Of a DNA stretch of 64,000 nucleotides, positions 27,055 to 34,889 are shown piece after piece. The position numbers were made by a program, and so were the translations under genes. The DNA is from a virus. The notes below the pieces were generated by a model, which saw only the letters and a program-made list of their open reading frames with translations, ran no database searches and was not told the origin of the DNA. The DNA is taken from positions 1 through 64,000 of the IMG/VR virus record IMGVR_UViG_3300009034_000025, one strand, 5' to 3'. Positions within the stretch are counted from its first letter, which is position 1. Each line of letters opens with the position of its first letter.

Positions 27055-27350
27055 AAGTTGAAACTGAAGTGAGCCGAAAAGAAATAATTGGCACATCAAG
27101 AATTGGTGTGTTTTCGAAAAATGTCACCATCAAAAAAATCAGGTCTGTATTCGGAAAAGATATTGGATGCAGTAGTGATGGCAAAACAACCCACGAGTGG
27201 ATTTCTAAAATTGATGGTGAAATTGTCACTATCTATGATTACAAGGGTGACAGATGGCATGTCGGTGGCAAAGTATCGTGGTATAAGAGAGAAAAATTGG
27301 TGGCAAAAGTAAAAACTCTTTTGGGAATAAACAATGAGGTGAATGAGTGA
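27051..27350 (+). CDS. Hypothetical protein
   Basis: 99 residues from the ATG after GGGGTGAAAGC; an upstream in-frame ATG at 27027 lacks a good site. Beta-rich, with GRDxG-like turns (FGKDIGCSSDGKTTHEW). Unknown. Confidence 0.65.
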   Translation: MKVETEVSRKEIIGTSRIGVFSKNVTIKKIRSVFGKDIGCSSDGKTTHEWISKIDGEIVTIYDYKGDRWHVGGKVSWYKREKLVAKVKTLLGINNEVNE

Positions 27351-27457
27351 AATATCGCTGTAAGAATTGCGGACACGGATTTGAATGCCTCGATAAACCA
27401 CTCACTTACAAAAGTGCGATCTGTCCGAAATGTGGAAATTTTGGAGAGATAATATAA
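27347..27457 (+). CDS. Zinc-ribbon peptide
   Basis: 36 residues from a GTG 5 bases after GAGGTGA, overlapping the previous stop. Four cysteines in two CxxC pairs (CKNCGHGF...CPKCG) make a compact zinc ribbon. Confidence 0.65.
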   Translation: MKYRCKNCGHGFECLDKPLTYKSAICPKCGNFGEII

Positions 27458-27476
27458 AATTTAACCTCAATTTTTA

Positions 27477-27551
27477 TTTTTTGTCACAGGAGATACAGCC
27501 TGTCTGATGAGCCGGAAGGCCATAGGGTGATAAGGTCACCGAAACAAAAGA
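27477..27551 (+). ncRNA. Hammerhead ribozyme 4 with extra hairpin
   Basis: Stem III is about 7 pairs (27477-27483 with 27545-27551). Cleavage GTC ends at C27485. Stem I: ACAGG/CCTGT. Core CTGATGA at 27504-27510. A short stem II (GCC-GGAA-GGC) is followed by 20 extra bases containing a hairpin GGTGA/TCACC, and then GAAA at 27541-27544. The insertion between stem II and GAAA is unusual and may disable the ribozyme or make it controllable. Confidence 0.6.
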
Positions 27552-27560
27552 GGTGAGAAA

Positions 27561-29051
27561 TTGCCAAGAAAAAGCAAAAAGAAAAGCAGGAAAATTGCAA
27601 AGGGCAAAAAGCCCAAAGTGTCCAAAGGAAAGAAAACAACCGCAAAAAAGTCAGCGGTGAAAAAGCAGGCCAAAGCGAAAAAAACCACTGCAAAGAAATC
27701 CACGAAAAAGGAAGAGCCCAAACCAGAAATGCCTTGGGAAAAGAATGGTGTGGTTTGGCTTGATGGATTGCGAGATGCGAGTGGTGCAATCAAAGGAAAG
27801 CCCACCATAATGCATGTTTGGGGTGACTACATTGACCTTACACCTGTCATCTCCAGCGGTGAAGAAAAAACAGAGGGCACGGTGACCATCAGAGATATGG
27901 ATGGAAAAGAGCATAAGGCAAGGGTCAAGGATATGGCCACATTCAAACCACTTCTGTGGAAACATGATTTCGATGACATGAAAAAAATTGTTGGGAAATC
28001 AAGAGCACAGATGTATAAGGTTTTGAAGGATGAGGTCATTCCATTTCCCAGATCGCAGAACCATCCAGGCAGTCCATTGTGCTTCAAAATAGTCATCGAC
28101 AAGGAAAATGGCAATTGGCTTTTGGGTAATAACACCAAAAGATGGACACCTATCAAAGCTGATGATTATATTGGCTTGGTTAGGAATACCGTTAAGCCTT
28201 TTGATGGCGATGTGAACATCACACGCAGTGATGGAATCCACGGTGGACATATCTCAGTGAAATTCCCAAAGCAAGAGCTTTTCAGCACAAATCTTGACAT
28301 CGATTTCGGCAGATTTGATGGATACCACGCAATTCACATCAAAGGTGGATCGCAAATTCTTGCATGCCTGAATCAGTTGTCTTTTGATGTTGGCGCAAAA
28401 ATGAAGCCCATAGTCAAACTGGGATTCACCAAGCGCAGACTTCATGAAGGCACAGTGGAAGAGTTCACGGCAGAGCTGACCGCAGTCATCGATGCGTTAA
28501 AGCAAATTGGTGGTGTGCTCAGTGCTTCCAAGAGACAAAAAGTTGCAGCAAATACTGCTGTCGAGATAATCGATTATTACAGACACATTGGTTGGCTCAC
28601 AGCCAAAACTGAAGAGCTTGTCAAATCCATGATAGGCAATCCCATTGTGTTTGGAAAGTTGAAAAAAGCTGAAGCAGTAAAACTACAGGGCACAGTTTAT
28701 GAGCTTGCAATGATTGCTACCTATATTGGAACACACAATGAAGAGGTCAAAAGTGAGCACTCACAATATGACCTGAAGCGAATGGGTGGTGAGCTTATCG
28801 CCTGCTCAACAAGCCACAAGGAATATCTGAAAATCGTCAGAGACTATAACAAGGAATGGACTGAGAGAGAAAAGAAAAGACAGGAAGAGCTTAAGAAAAA
28901 GGCCAAAAAGGAAGCTAAAAAGGATACACCCAAAAAGGCTCAGAAACAGCCCAAGGCTGCATCCAAGCCCAAAGGTAAGGGTAAGGGTAAGGTCAAGGAT
29001 AAAAAGCGCAAGAGCACAAAGAAAACTACCAAGAAAGCGAAATCTGCATGA
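27561..29051 (+). CDS. Large Lys-rich-ended protein of unknown function
   Basis: 496 residues from a TTG 5 bases after GAGGTGAG. The first 50 and last 90 residues are almost only Lys, Ala, Thr and Pro, similar to histone tails. The core (about 55-400) is folded: PTIMHVWGDYIDLTPVIS, a beta section with NITRSDGIHGGHISVKF, and a helical section. Base composition is more GC-rich than the neighbouring small genes. Such tails suggest abundant binding to nucleic acid, for example packaging or chromatin-like coating. No family recognised. Confidence 0.7.
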   Translation: MPRKSKKKSRKIAKGKKPKVSKGKKTTAKKSAVKKQAKAKKTTAKKSTKKEEPKPEMPWEKNGVVWLDGLRDASGAIKGKPTIMHVWGDYIDLTPVISSGEEKTEGTVTIRDMDGKEHKARVKDMATFKPLLWKHDFDDMKKIVGKSRAQMYKVLKDEVIPFPRSQNHPGSPLCFKIVIDKENGNWLLGNNTKRWTPIKADDYIGLVRNTVKPFDGDVNITRSDGIHGGHISVKFPKQELFSTNLDIDFGRFDGYHAIHIKGGSQILACLNQLSFDVGAKMKPIVKLGFTKRRLHEGTVEEFTAELTAVIDALKQIGGVLSASKRQKVAANTAVEIIDYYRHIGWLTAKTEELVKSMIGNPIVFGKLKKAEAVKLQGTVYELAMIATYIGTHNEEVKSEHSQYDLKRMGGELIACSTSHKEYLKIVRDYNKEWTEREKKRQEELKKKAKKEAKKDTPKKAQKQPKAASKPKGKGKGKVKDKKRKSTKKTTKKAKSA

Positions 29052-29087
29052 GGGGAATAATACCCCTCATCTTTTTTCTTATTTTTT
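29048..29087 (+). terminator. Hairpin plus T-tract terminator
   Basis: ATGAGGGG (29048-29055) pairs with CCCCTCAT (29063-29070), followed by a 17-base T-rich run. It overlaps the stop codon of the preceding gene. Confidence 0.75.
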
Positions 29088-29093
29088 CAACAA

Positions 29094-29124
29094 CACCGAA
29101 CACGGTTAAAATCCGTAATCGGTG
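29094..29124 (+). promoter_or_regulatory. Leader hairpin before the gene at 29139
   Basis: CACCGA (29094-29099) pairs with TCGGTG (29119-29124), with an inner ACGG/CCGT stem. It occupies the place where ribozymes stand before other genes of this region but lacks a hammerhead core. The downstream site GAGGTGA follows directly. Confidence 0.45.
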
Positions 29125-29138
29125 AGTGAGGTGAGATA

Positions 29139-29357
29139 TTGAGCAAAAAGGATGAGTTTGTGAAGGCTTTCAAAAAAGCCAACAATGGAGTGCATCCAAA
29201 GAAAATGCATGAGCAAAAATTGTATTCGGAATTTGCTGAAATTTTAAACAGCAAACCACATCTCAAAATTCTATTCTATGAGGCCTGGGATGAGGAGAGC
29301 GGAAAGGACACTGACCCTGCTGCTGGTTTGGGACAACTCTTCGATCTTAATAAATAA
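29139..29357 (+). CDS. Small hypothetical protein
   Basis: 72 residues from a TTG 4 bases after GAGGTGA. Helical and charged (EFVKAFKKANNG). Unknown. Confidence 0.6.
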   Translation: MSKKDEFVKAFKKANNGVHPKKMHEQKLYSEFAEILNSKPHLKILFYEAWDEESGKDTDPAAGLGQLFDLNK

Positions 29358-29363
29358 TCGGCA

Positions 29364-29437
29364 ACAGGGTTAATCCCTGTCTGGCGATGTGTATCGCCAC
29401 TGAAGATTCCGAAAGGATGAAACAGAAAAAAATAAAC
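29364..29437 (+). ncRNA. Degenerate hammerhead-like element 5
   Basis: Cleavage triplet GTC (29379-29381), stem I TGGCGAT/ATCGCCA, core CTGAAGA (29400-29406, variable position 7 is A), a short stem II around a GAAA loop and GAAA at 29419-29422 can be placed. However, stem III is only CTG/CAG, and its 5' strand can form a competing hairpin ACAGGG/CCCTGT. The 3' flank cagaaaaaaataaa matches the other copies, so this is probably a decayed or altered copy. Confidence 0.5.
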
Positions 29438-29450
29438 AAGGAGTGATAGA

Positions 29451-29687
29451 ATGGAAAAAACAAAAAAATTACATGTGTGGGAAAAGCCAACACAAAATAC
29501 AGGCATACTTCAATCCATTACCGGAAGAAATTTGAAATTTCTGGTAATGGTATCGAGCAGAAAATGTCCAGTGACCTTGACCGCCAAAGCTGAAGTTGTT
29601 CAGAAGGCCGTGCCAATGATAGGAAAACATGTGCGCTTTAATGTGCTCGGTGATACTATCATTGATGTGGAAGAGGTGAAACCATGA
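29451..29687 (+). CDS. Small hypothetical protein
   Basis: 78 residues; start after GGAGTGATAG. Beta-rich pattern ending IGKHVRFNVLGDTIIDVEEV. Unknown. Confidence 0.65.
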   Translation: MEKTKKLHVWEKPTQNTGILQSITGRNLKFLVMVSSRKCPVTLTAKAEVVQKAVPMIGKHVRFNVLGDTIIDVEEVKP

Positions 29688-29794
29688 GATGGCCTGAAGC
29701 AGATTACACCGCAAAAGAAGAGAGACAAATTGAAGCTTGGGCAAAGAGAATGGCCATTGACGAATACCGAAGACAACATCCAGATGAGAGGTGA
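29684..29794 (+). CDS. Very small protein
   Basis: 36 residues, ATGA overlap with the previous gene and GAGGTGAAACC before it. Helical and charged (KEERQIEAWAKRMAIDEYRR). Unknown. Confidence 0.55.
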   Translation: MRWPEADYTAKEERQIEAWAKRMAIDEYRRQHPDER

Positions 29795-29798
29795 AACC

Positions 29799-30014
29799 AT
29801 GCCAGCAAAAATCTTACGAAAAGGCACAAAAATCAGACTGCTCAAGGATATATGCCATGCATATGAGACATTTCGCAAGGGCACAAAAGCCAAGATCGTA
29901 GATGTCTACAAAATCCCAGGATACCCACCCAAAACAATTATTTGGGATGACGGCAGAAAAATGGAAGCACCAGTGGTATTCAGAAAAGACAAAGAATTTG
30001 AGGTGGTCAAATGA
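29799..30014 (+). CDS. SH3-like small protein
   Basis: 71 residues from the ATG after GAGGTGAAACC. The pattern KGTKIRLLKD...FRKGTKAKIVDVY...IIWDDGRKMEAP suggests a small beta barrel. Unknown partner. Confidence 0.65.
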   Translation: MPAKILRKGTKIRLLKDICHAYETFRKGTKAKIVDVYKIPGYPPKTIIWDDGRKMEAPVVFRKDKEFEVVK

Positions 30015-30487
30015 AAGAGCGATGGATACAAATGAAAAAATGCGAAATCTGCCCTTACTACATCGAGAATGTCGAAGGTGAAGTGCTGGAGATAATGACA
30101 GCAAATAATCTTCAATGCAGCCATGAATGCGTTGCGCTTCATGATGGTGGAAAAGGATGCAAAATCTTATTCCCCAATGAAGCAATTAATCATTGGCACA
30201 TCACCTTTGACCCAGAAGCACCAAAAGTTGATGGCAATTGGTTTTCATCCAAAAAGGATGCAGAAAAACGCATTCAAGAAATCGCAGATGAATGGTTTGG
30301 AGCTGGATGTGAACAGGATGCGAAAGATTTTTATTATGTCGAGCCTGTTTACAACCATGAAATGATAGGCAAACCTGGCCACTGTGGATATTGTGGTGCC
30401 AAAACTCAAGGCTCAACATCTCCACCAGCCTCATTCTGCCCCAATGGATGCTATGTCCATGAGTATTCAGGAGAGGATATGCGATGA
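30011..30487 (+). CDS. Zinc-finger protein
   Basis: 158 residues. N-terminal CEICPYYI and CSHEC and a C-terminal CGYCGAK...CPNGC give two zinc sites around a mixed domain. ATG overlaps the previous stop. Likely a nucleic-acid or protein-binding adaptor. Confidence 0.65.
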   Translation: MKERWIQMKKCEICPYYIENVEGEVLEIMTANNLQCSHECVALHDGGKGCKILFPNEAINHWHITFDPEAPKVDGNWFSSKKDAEKRIQEIADEWFGAGCEQDAKDFYYVEPVYNHEMIGKPGHCGYCGAKTQGSTSPPASFCPNGCYVHEYSGEDMR

Positions 30488-30813
30488 GCAAAGAAAATTG
30501 GCCTCAGTGGGATGATAAACTTTGGAAGCACGGCACTGAGCAATTTGAAACTGGCTGGAAATGTAAGTGCGGAAAGGCAATGCATTCACATTGGAAACCT
30601 GTATATAAAGCCAGAACTTCATCAATGCACTGCATACATTGTGGCAGGCAATGGTATCATCCAAGAGTTTATGCCCTTGGTGGAATGGACAGAGATGGTT
30701 GGATTGAACCTGACTGCGATTGTAACAGTGGAAAATTTGAACAATGCAACAAAGATCGTCGATTGAAAAAACTGGCAGAATATAACAAATGGAAAAAGGA
30801 ATACAACAAGTAA
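30484..30813 (+). CDS. Zinc-ribbon protein
   Basis: 109 residues, overlapping start. CKCGKAMHSHW and CIHCGRQWYHPR form one ribbon; DCDCNSGKFEQC a second Cys group. Last gene of the ribozyme-bearing operon. Confidence 0.65.
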   Translation: MSKENWPQWDDKLWKHGTEQFETGWKCKCGKAMHSHWKPVYKARTSSMHCIHCGRQWYHPRVYALGGMDRDGWIEPDCDCNSGKFEQCNKDRRLKKLAEYNKWKKEYNK

Positions 30814-30823
30814 AACTTTTGAA

Positions 30824-30918
30824 TGGGGCATTTTGCCCCAACTTTTTTTATTGAAATTTGCTGGGAATTTCTACAGTATTACTTTTGAATGGGGGTTTTA
30901 TACCCCCACTTTTTTTTA
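30824..30918 (+). terminator. Tandem duplicated terminators
   Basis: Unit 1: TGGGGCA-ttt-TGCCCCA (30824-30840) then ACTTTTTTTATTG. Unit 2: TGGGGG/CCCCCA (30890-30908) then CTTTTTTTTATTG. Both are preceded by acttttgaat, so a segment of about 66 bases was duplicated and diverged. They end the + strand operon ahead of the convergent minus-strand gene. Confidence 0.8.
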
Positions 30919-30939
30919 TTGAAAAATTTCATATCTGTG

Positions 30940-30996
30940 AGGGGAATAAATCAAAATCATATTGGTGATACAACATGACTTTAATTTAATTCCCCT
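30940..30996. terminator. Bidirectional terminator-like inverted repeat
   Basis: AGGGGAAT (30940-30947) pairs with ATTCCCCT (30989-30996). It lies just past the end of the minus-strand gene and contains one arm of the 19-bp inverted repeat. Confidence 0.45.
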
Positions 30997-31822
30997 ATTC
31001 ACTTTTTTTGAAGAACTAATTTATAATTTTTTAACTCTTCCTTTTCTTTTTTTTCAATTCTCAAAATTGTTTCATAGTGAGGGATATCTATATGCTTTCT
31101 AATTACTTTTTCAATTTCAATTTTCAGTTCATCCAATTCCAATCCATCAAGCCTTGCATTTGGAGGCAGATCGTATTTCTTTTCAATTTTATCGGTCATC
31201 ATACACCACTTCATTCGTGGCTTACATTTTTGATATTTCAAATCTCTTTTTATAACATCATAGATTTCATGTCCTTTCTCATCATTGTCCCCAAAATAAA
31301 GTATCTTCCAATTCCAGTCCATTATTTTAATTGCCATATCGTGTTTTGCTGTCCATGTTGGTTGTCCTCTTCCATTTAACCAAGGGACATTATATTTCCG
31401 ACAAACAGATTCAAATTCAGGTTCAACTGTCTCTTTTTCAAACCATACTAAAAATGGATATTTATGAGCTGGTCTTTTCGTTCTTGAATAATATAAATGA
31501 AGGTCATCTTTCTCTTGTGTTGCGAGGAATGCTTTAATATTTCGATACCCTTCAAGATTTTTAAATTTGCATCTATTCTCTCTAATATTTTTCCAAGGAA
31601 TCATTCCCAATATTCTTGCTCTTACAACATCTTTGATGGTTGTATTATAAGCATTTTCCAAATCCTTTCCATGAAGTTTTGGGTATAAAATATAAGTTAT
31701 TTTTCTCACCGTTCTTTCAATCGAACCTACCTTCTGAATTTTTTCTAATCTCTTTTTAACTTTATTGCTGGGCTCAACCATCCAATAAGGTTTTATTTGC
31801 ATTGTCATGTTGTATCACCAAT
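30961..31822. repeat. 19-bp perfect inverted repeats bracketing the minus-strand gene
   Basis: ATTGGTGATACAACATGAC at 30961-30979 reappears as its exact reverse complement at 31804-31822. The right copy includes the ribosome-binding site and ATG of the minus-strand gene. The left copy, on the + strand, carries the same start context but leads only to a five-codon frame. Confidence 0.85.
30999..31808 (-). CDS. TopoVI-A/Spo11-like protein with Toprim domain
   Basis: 269 residues, the only confident minus-strand gene. N-terminal half: winged-helix pattern with VRKITYILYPKL and ARILGMIPWKNIREN, as in the DNA-binding half of TopoVI-A/Spo11-like proteins. C-terminal half: Toprim with FLVWFEKE (catalytic Glu) and ILYFGDNDEKGHEI (DxD-type). 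The tyrosine in ITYILY could be the DNA-cleaving residue. It is shorter than cellular TopoVI-A (about 360). No B subunit gene is seen. Roles may be DNA cleavage, nuclease defence or anti-defence. It has its own promoter and terminator. Confidence 0.65.
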   Translation of the reverse strand: MTMQIKPYWMVEPSNKVKKRLEKIQKVGSIERTVRKITYILYPKLHGKDLENAYNTTIKDVVRARILGMIPWKNIRENRCKFKNLEGYRNIKAFLATQEKDDLHLYYSRTKRPAHKYPFLVWFEKETVEPEFESVCRKYNVPWLNGRGQPTWTAKHDMAIKIMDWNWKILYFGDNDEKGHEIYDVIKRDLKYQKCKPRMKWCMMTDKIEKKYDLPPNARLDGLELDELKIEIEKVIRKHIDIPHYETILRIEKKEKEELKNYKLVLQKK

Positions 31823-31828
31823 TTAGTA

Positions 31829-31902
31829 TAAGGTATCATACCTTATATAATTTTGGTTAAAATAATCCTTAGTGCTGAATTTTATAGGGGAAAATATATA
31901 AT
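31829..31902. promoter_or_regulatory. Divergent promoter region with palindrome
   Basis: ataaggtat-c-ataccttat (31829-31847) is a 9-bp palindrome that overlaps a TATA-like box for the minus gene (ccaaaattatataagg on that strand). A second box, ggggaaaatatataata (31887-31903), faces the + strand genes. The palindrome may be an operator. Confidence 0.5.
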
Positions 31903-31938
31903 ACTTGAAGTATATTGCGGTTAGATGAGGTGTGGTGT

Positions 31939-32145
31939 ATGACAAGAGCTGGATGTCCTTGTAAAACTTGCAAGGATGAAGATTGTAAAATGAGACATCA
32001 TACCAGATGTCATGGTTGCGGTGGGTGCTTCAAAGTAAATATGATGAATGGCAGGAGAATTGCGCTGCAACGAAAAGCTCTGGGAGTGGAAGCACACGAA
32101 AAAATTGGAGATAAGATTTGCGAAGGAAGTGAGCGAGGCAAGTGA
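31939..32145 (+). CDS. Cys-rich small protein
   Basis: 68 residues from the ATG 7 bases after GAGGTG. Eight cysteines and several histidines occur in the first 32 residues (CPCKTCKDEDCKMRHHTRCHGCGGC), enough for two zinc ions. The second half is basic and overlaps the next gene. Confidence 0.6.
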   Translation: MTRAGCPCKTCKDEDCKMRHHTRCHGCGGCFKVNMMNGRRIALQRKALGVEAHEKIGDKICEGSERGK

Positions 32146-32626
32146 AGCTGAAGTGATTGGCAGACAAGCATATGCTGGAGTGATGCCGATCTTTCCAGAT
32201 GCCTATCTCAAAGATTTCCACAGAGGTGACTTAATAGTTGCTTTATACAAGGGAAAGGTTGTTGGTTTTTTAACAGCCAAGGTCACGGTGAACTGTATTT
32301 TCTTTGGGGATATGGGAGTGTTAAAAGAATATCGTGGGAAAGGAATTGCTTCAGCAATAATGGATTTTGTTAAAGAGTTGAGTGATGGCAGATACCCAAT
32401 TGTTGTGAAAACTGAAATGGCTGCTGGATTTTATCTCAAGAATGGATGGATAATTCGAGGTGAGGATTACAGCAAAAAAGGATTGAGATATAATATTTTG
32501 GTTTATGGTGATATGTCTGAAATGCAACTTCAAAGATTTTTGAGGAGCAGAGGGCATGGAAAAAGAACAATATCTATGAAATACTTGCTCACGAACAAAT
32601 TGAGTAAATATTTTGAAGGTAGGTGA
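32048..32626 (+). CDS. GNAT acetyltransferase
   Basis: Up to 192 residues. The acetyl-CoA motif is EYRGKGIASAIMDFV (R/Q-x-x-G-x-G/A), preceded by strand MGVLK and VVGFLTAKVTV, and followed by MAAGFYLKNGW. The start is uncertain: the ATG at 32048 has no good ribosome-binding site and overlaps the previous gene by 98 bases; TTG at 32105 (LEIRF) begins the domain. Substrate unknown. Confidence 0.75.
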   Translation: MAGELRCNEKLWEWKHTKKLEIRFAKEVSEASEAEVIGRQAYAGVMPIFPDAYLKDFHRGDLIVALYKGKVVGFLTAKVTVNCIFFGDMGVLKEYRGKGIASAIMDFVKELSDGRYPIVVKTEMAAGFYLKNGWIIRGEDYSKKGLRYNILVYGDMSEMQLQRFLRSRGHGKRTISMKYLLTNKLSKYFEGR

Positions 32627-32698
32627 TATTATCTTAAATGATAATTGCATATTAGGGATTTATATAGCATCACGGTTATCTTTAACTAAGGTGCAAAA

Positions 32699-32794
32699 AT
32701 GCCTGAATCAATTATATGCAAAGATTGCCCAATCAAAATATTGCTTCAAGAAATTATGGCAAAATTTGAATGGACAACATTTGAAACCGCTTAA
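32699..32794 (+). CDS. Very small protein
   Basis: 31 residues after AAGGTG, with one CxxC (CKDC). A TATA-like tttatata lies near 32660. Short, so only a candidate. Confidence 0.4.
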   Translation: MPESIICKDCPIKILLQEIMAKFEWTTFETA

Positions 32795-32812
32795 CCAAAA
32801 AATAAAAATAAT

Positions 32813-32904
32813 CGAGAGTGTGCATCATCGAATACTGCCTATGGATGAGAGAGAAAGCCCTTATTATTTCTCTTATCTCCACATCCATGTGATGCCACTC
32901 TCGT
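32813..32904 (+). promoter_or_regulatory. Large leader stem-loop
   Basis: Outer arms cgagagtgtgcatca and tgatgccactctcg pair with one bulge; inner arms gagagaaa and tttctctt pair as well. It ends about 20 bases before the start at 32926, after a weak GGAG site. It may regulate that gene or stabilise the messenger. Confidence 0.5.
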
Positions 32905-32925
32905 TGATTATAAGGAGATGAAAAA

Positions 32926-33168
32926 ATGATAGACAAATATGCAGCGTTAAAAAAATGTGTGATAGCTTATTGGATTGGCCTGGGATTATTGGCACTTATT
33001 TCTTGGATACTTGCCTTTTTATGGGGTGGAAGAACAATTATTGAAATAAATCAATACGGTGAAGCTTATTTTGAATTGATATTCAACAGTTTTTTTATTG
33101 CGCTCACTTTGATTTATTTAATACATCCGAAAACAGAATTAAAAAAATACAGATTTATAGTGAGGTGA
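32926..33168 (+). CDS. Small membrane protein, two TM segments
   Basis: 80 residues with hydrophobic segments at about 10-32 (VIAYWIGLGLLALISWILAF) and 48-66 (ELIFNSFFIALTLIYLI). Could be holin-like or alter the host membrane; no further motif. Confidence 0.7.
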   Translation: MIDKYAALKKCVIAYWIGLGLLALISWILAFLWGGRTIIEINQYGEAYFELIFNSFFIALTLIYLIHPKTELKKYRFIVR

Positions 33169-33172
33169 GAAA

Positions 33173-33376
33173 ATGATAACAATAAGAAGGCCAATGTTTG
33201 GAAAATGGAGAAATCGAAGAGTAATATTGGAAAGCGATATACCGCTGGAAGTGGATAAGAGATTGTTGGTGAAAGGTGAGCTTGTTATCGTGAAAGAAGT
33301 TTTGAGCAGTGCGAGAGTATTGGTCAAGGATAAAGAAGCGATTGTAAATGATGCTGATTATGAGGTGTTAAAATGA
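33173..33376 (+). CDS. Small beta-barrel protein
   Basis: 67 residues after GAGGTGAG. Short alternating strands (LLVKGELVIVKEVLSSARVLVKD) suggest an SH3-like fold. Precedes and overlaps the glycosyltransferase gene. Confidence 0.65.
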   Translation: MITIRRPMFGKWRNRRVILESDIPLEVDKRLLVKGELVIVKEVLSSARVLVKDKEAIVNDADYEVLK

Positions 33377-34728
33377 AAAAAGAAAAATCCGATCTTGAAG
33401 ATTTGGAAATCATTGCGGTATGTGTGCCTGCGTATCAAAGAATGCCTGTGATGTTTGTCACAGCTTTGTTGGAATTGCTGAGGATAATATCTATGAAATA
33501 TAAAGTTCATACGATGATTAATGATGCTATTCCAATCGATGAAGCAAGAAATCGATGCGTAAAATATGCGCAGGATAAGGAAGCTAAATATGTATTGTTT
33601 TTGGATACAGATAATGTTGTGAAAAATAATACATTTGATAGTTTAATGAAGACAATGAAAGAGTATGATGCTGATTTGGTAACTGGATTATATTTTGAAA
33701 AAGCAAGACCTTATTTTCCGGTTTTGAGAACTTGGAATAAAGAATGGGGATTCAGAAAGCTCGATGATTTTAAACTTGGTGATGTTATTCCAATTGGTGG
33801 ATGCGGTATGGGTTGTGCGCTCATTAATATGCGAGTATTTGAAAAGCTCAAATATCCTTGGTTTCAATTCATTTATGAATATGATGAAAAGGCAAACCGC
33901 ACTACACAATTATCTGAAGATTTATCTTTTAGCCGAGAAATGAACAAAGCAGGATTCAGAATGTATTGTGATACAAAAGTTGCTGCACCACATCTCGGTG
34001 GACTTGTTGACACTCCTGAATTTTGGAGTTATAAGCCAATGAGAACAAGTCTGAAAAAAGATCGTGAAGAACTCATCAATGATATTCGAGATTTCTTGGA
34101 TGTTCCAATTTCTCAAGTTCAACAAAATCTTTTCATAGGTCATATTTTAATGGCCAATGAATGGAATGAAACATTCAAAGATAAACCACTCACTTCTGAG
34201 AACATCAAACAATTCTATAAGAATACTGTGAATTATCTCTATGACTTAACTCTTTGGCATGTGACTGTGCGAAGAAAATTTGATATTGATTTGCTTGTCG
34301 CATGTAAGGAAGATATTAAACCACGAAACATCCTTGACTTTGGTTGTGGAATTGGACAGAATGGACTTATGCTTGCTCGTGAAGGATTTGATGTTACCAT
34401 CGCTGATTTGCAAGGCGCAACTCTTGATTTCGCAAGGTGGAGATTTAAGAAGCATGGTCAAATGTGTAAGATTTGGGAAGTGGATATTGACGAAAATCCA
34501 CCTGATGAAAAATACGATCTAATTATTTTGTGCGATGTCTTGGAACATATCCACGATGATGAGTTTGAGAGCATTGTTAAAAAGTTAATATCATTGAAAC
34601 ATAAAAAAACAAAAATAGTGACCACCAACACTTTCGGAAAAACTCACATCCATCCGATGCACATGGAGTTGAATGATAAAAAGCGCAAGTTAATCTCTGA
34701 ACTTGTTGGAGTGGAGTGGGAATCATGA
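33373..34728 (+). CDS. Glycosyltransferase-methyltransferase fusion
   Basis: 451 residues. Residues 10-215 form a GT-A glycosyltransferase: AVCVPAYQRMPV, then YVLFLDTDN (DxD metal site), and a later acidic SEDLSF. Residues about 310-440 form a class I SAM methyltransferase: ILDFGCGIGQNG (motif I), VTIADL, and DLIILCDVLEHI. The enzyme probably adds and methylates a sugar on a viral or host surface molecule, or on modified DNA. Overlaps its neighbours by 4 bases on both sides. Confidence 0.8.
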   Translation: MKKEKSDLEDLEIIAVCVPAYQRMPVMFVTALLELLRIISMKYKVHTMINDAIPIDEARNRCVKYAQDKEAKYVLFLDTDNVVKNNTFDSLMKTMKEYDADLVTGLYFEKARPYFPVLRTWNKEWGFRKLDDFKLGDVIPIGGCGMGCALINMRVFEKLKYPWFQFIYEYDEKANRTTQLSEDLSFSREMNKAGFRMYCDTKVAAPHLGGLVDTPEFWSYKPMRTSLKKDREELINDIRDFLDVPISQVQQNLFIGHILMANEWNETFKDKPLTSENIKQFYKNTVNYLYDLTLWHVTVRRKFDIDLLVACKEDIKPRNILDFGCGIGQNGLMLAREGFDVTIADLQGATLDFARWRFKKHGQMCKIWEVDIDENPPDEKYDLIILCDVLEHIHDDEFESIVKKLISLKHKKTKIVTTNTFGKTHIHPMHMELNDKKRKLISELVGVEWES

Positions 34729-34889
34729 CCAAAGATTCTGCTGAATATCATATAACCCTTACAGCCGTCAGTCCTTGGAGACATCACAAAGGTGCAGATG
34801 TAGTCAAGAAAGCAATTGAAACTCTTTTTCAAAAATTAAATCTTGACATAACTGATATTGAGGTTTTAAGAACGAAGGTGAGCCAATGA
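34725..34889 (+). CDS. Small hypothetical protein
   Basis: 54 residues, ATGA overlaps on both sides. Mixed alpha/beta (YHITLTAVSP...IETLFQKLNL). Unknown. Confidence 0.6.
   Translation: MTKDSAEYHITLTAVSPWRHHKGADVVKKAIETLFQKLNLDITDIEVLRTKVSQ

Noticed and set aside
29094-29124. Sixth hammerhead before the gene at 29139
   Set aside because: No CTGANGA core or GAAA; it is a plain hairpin with an internal loop.
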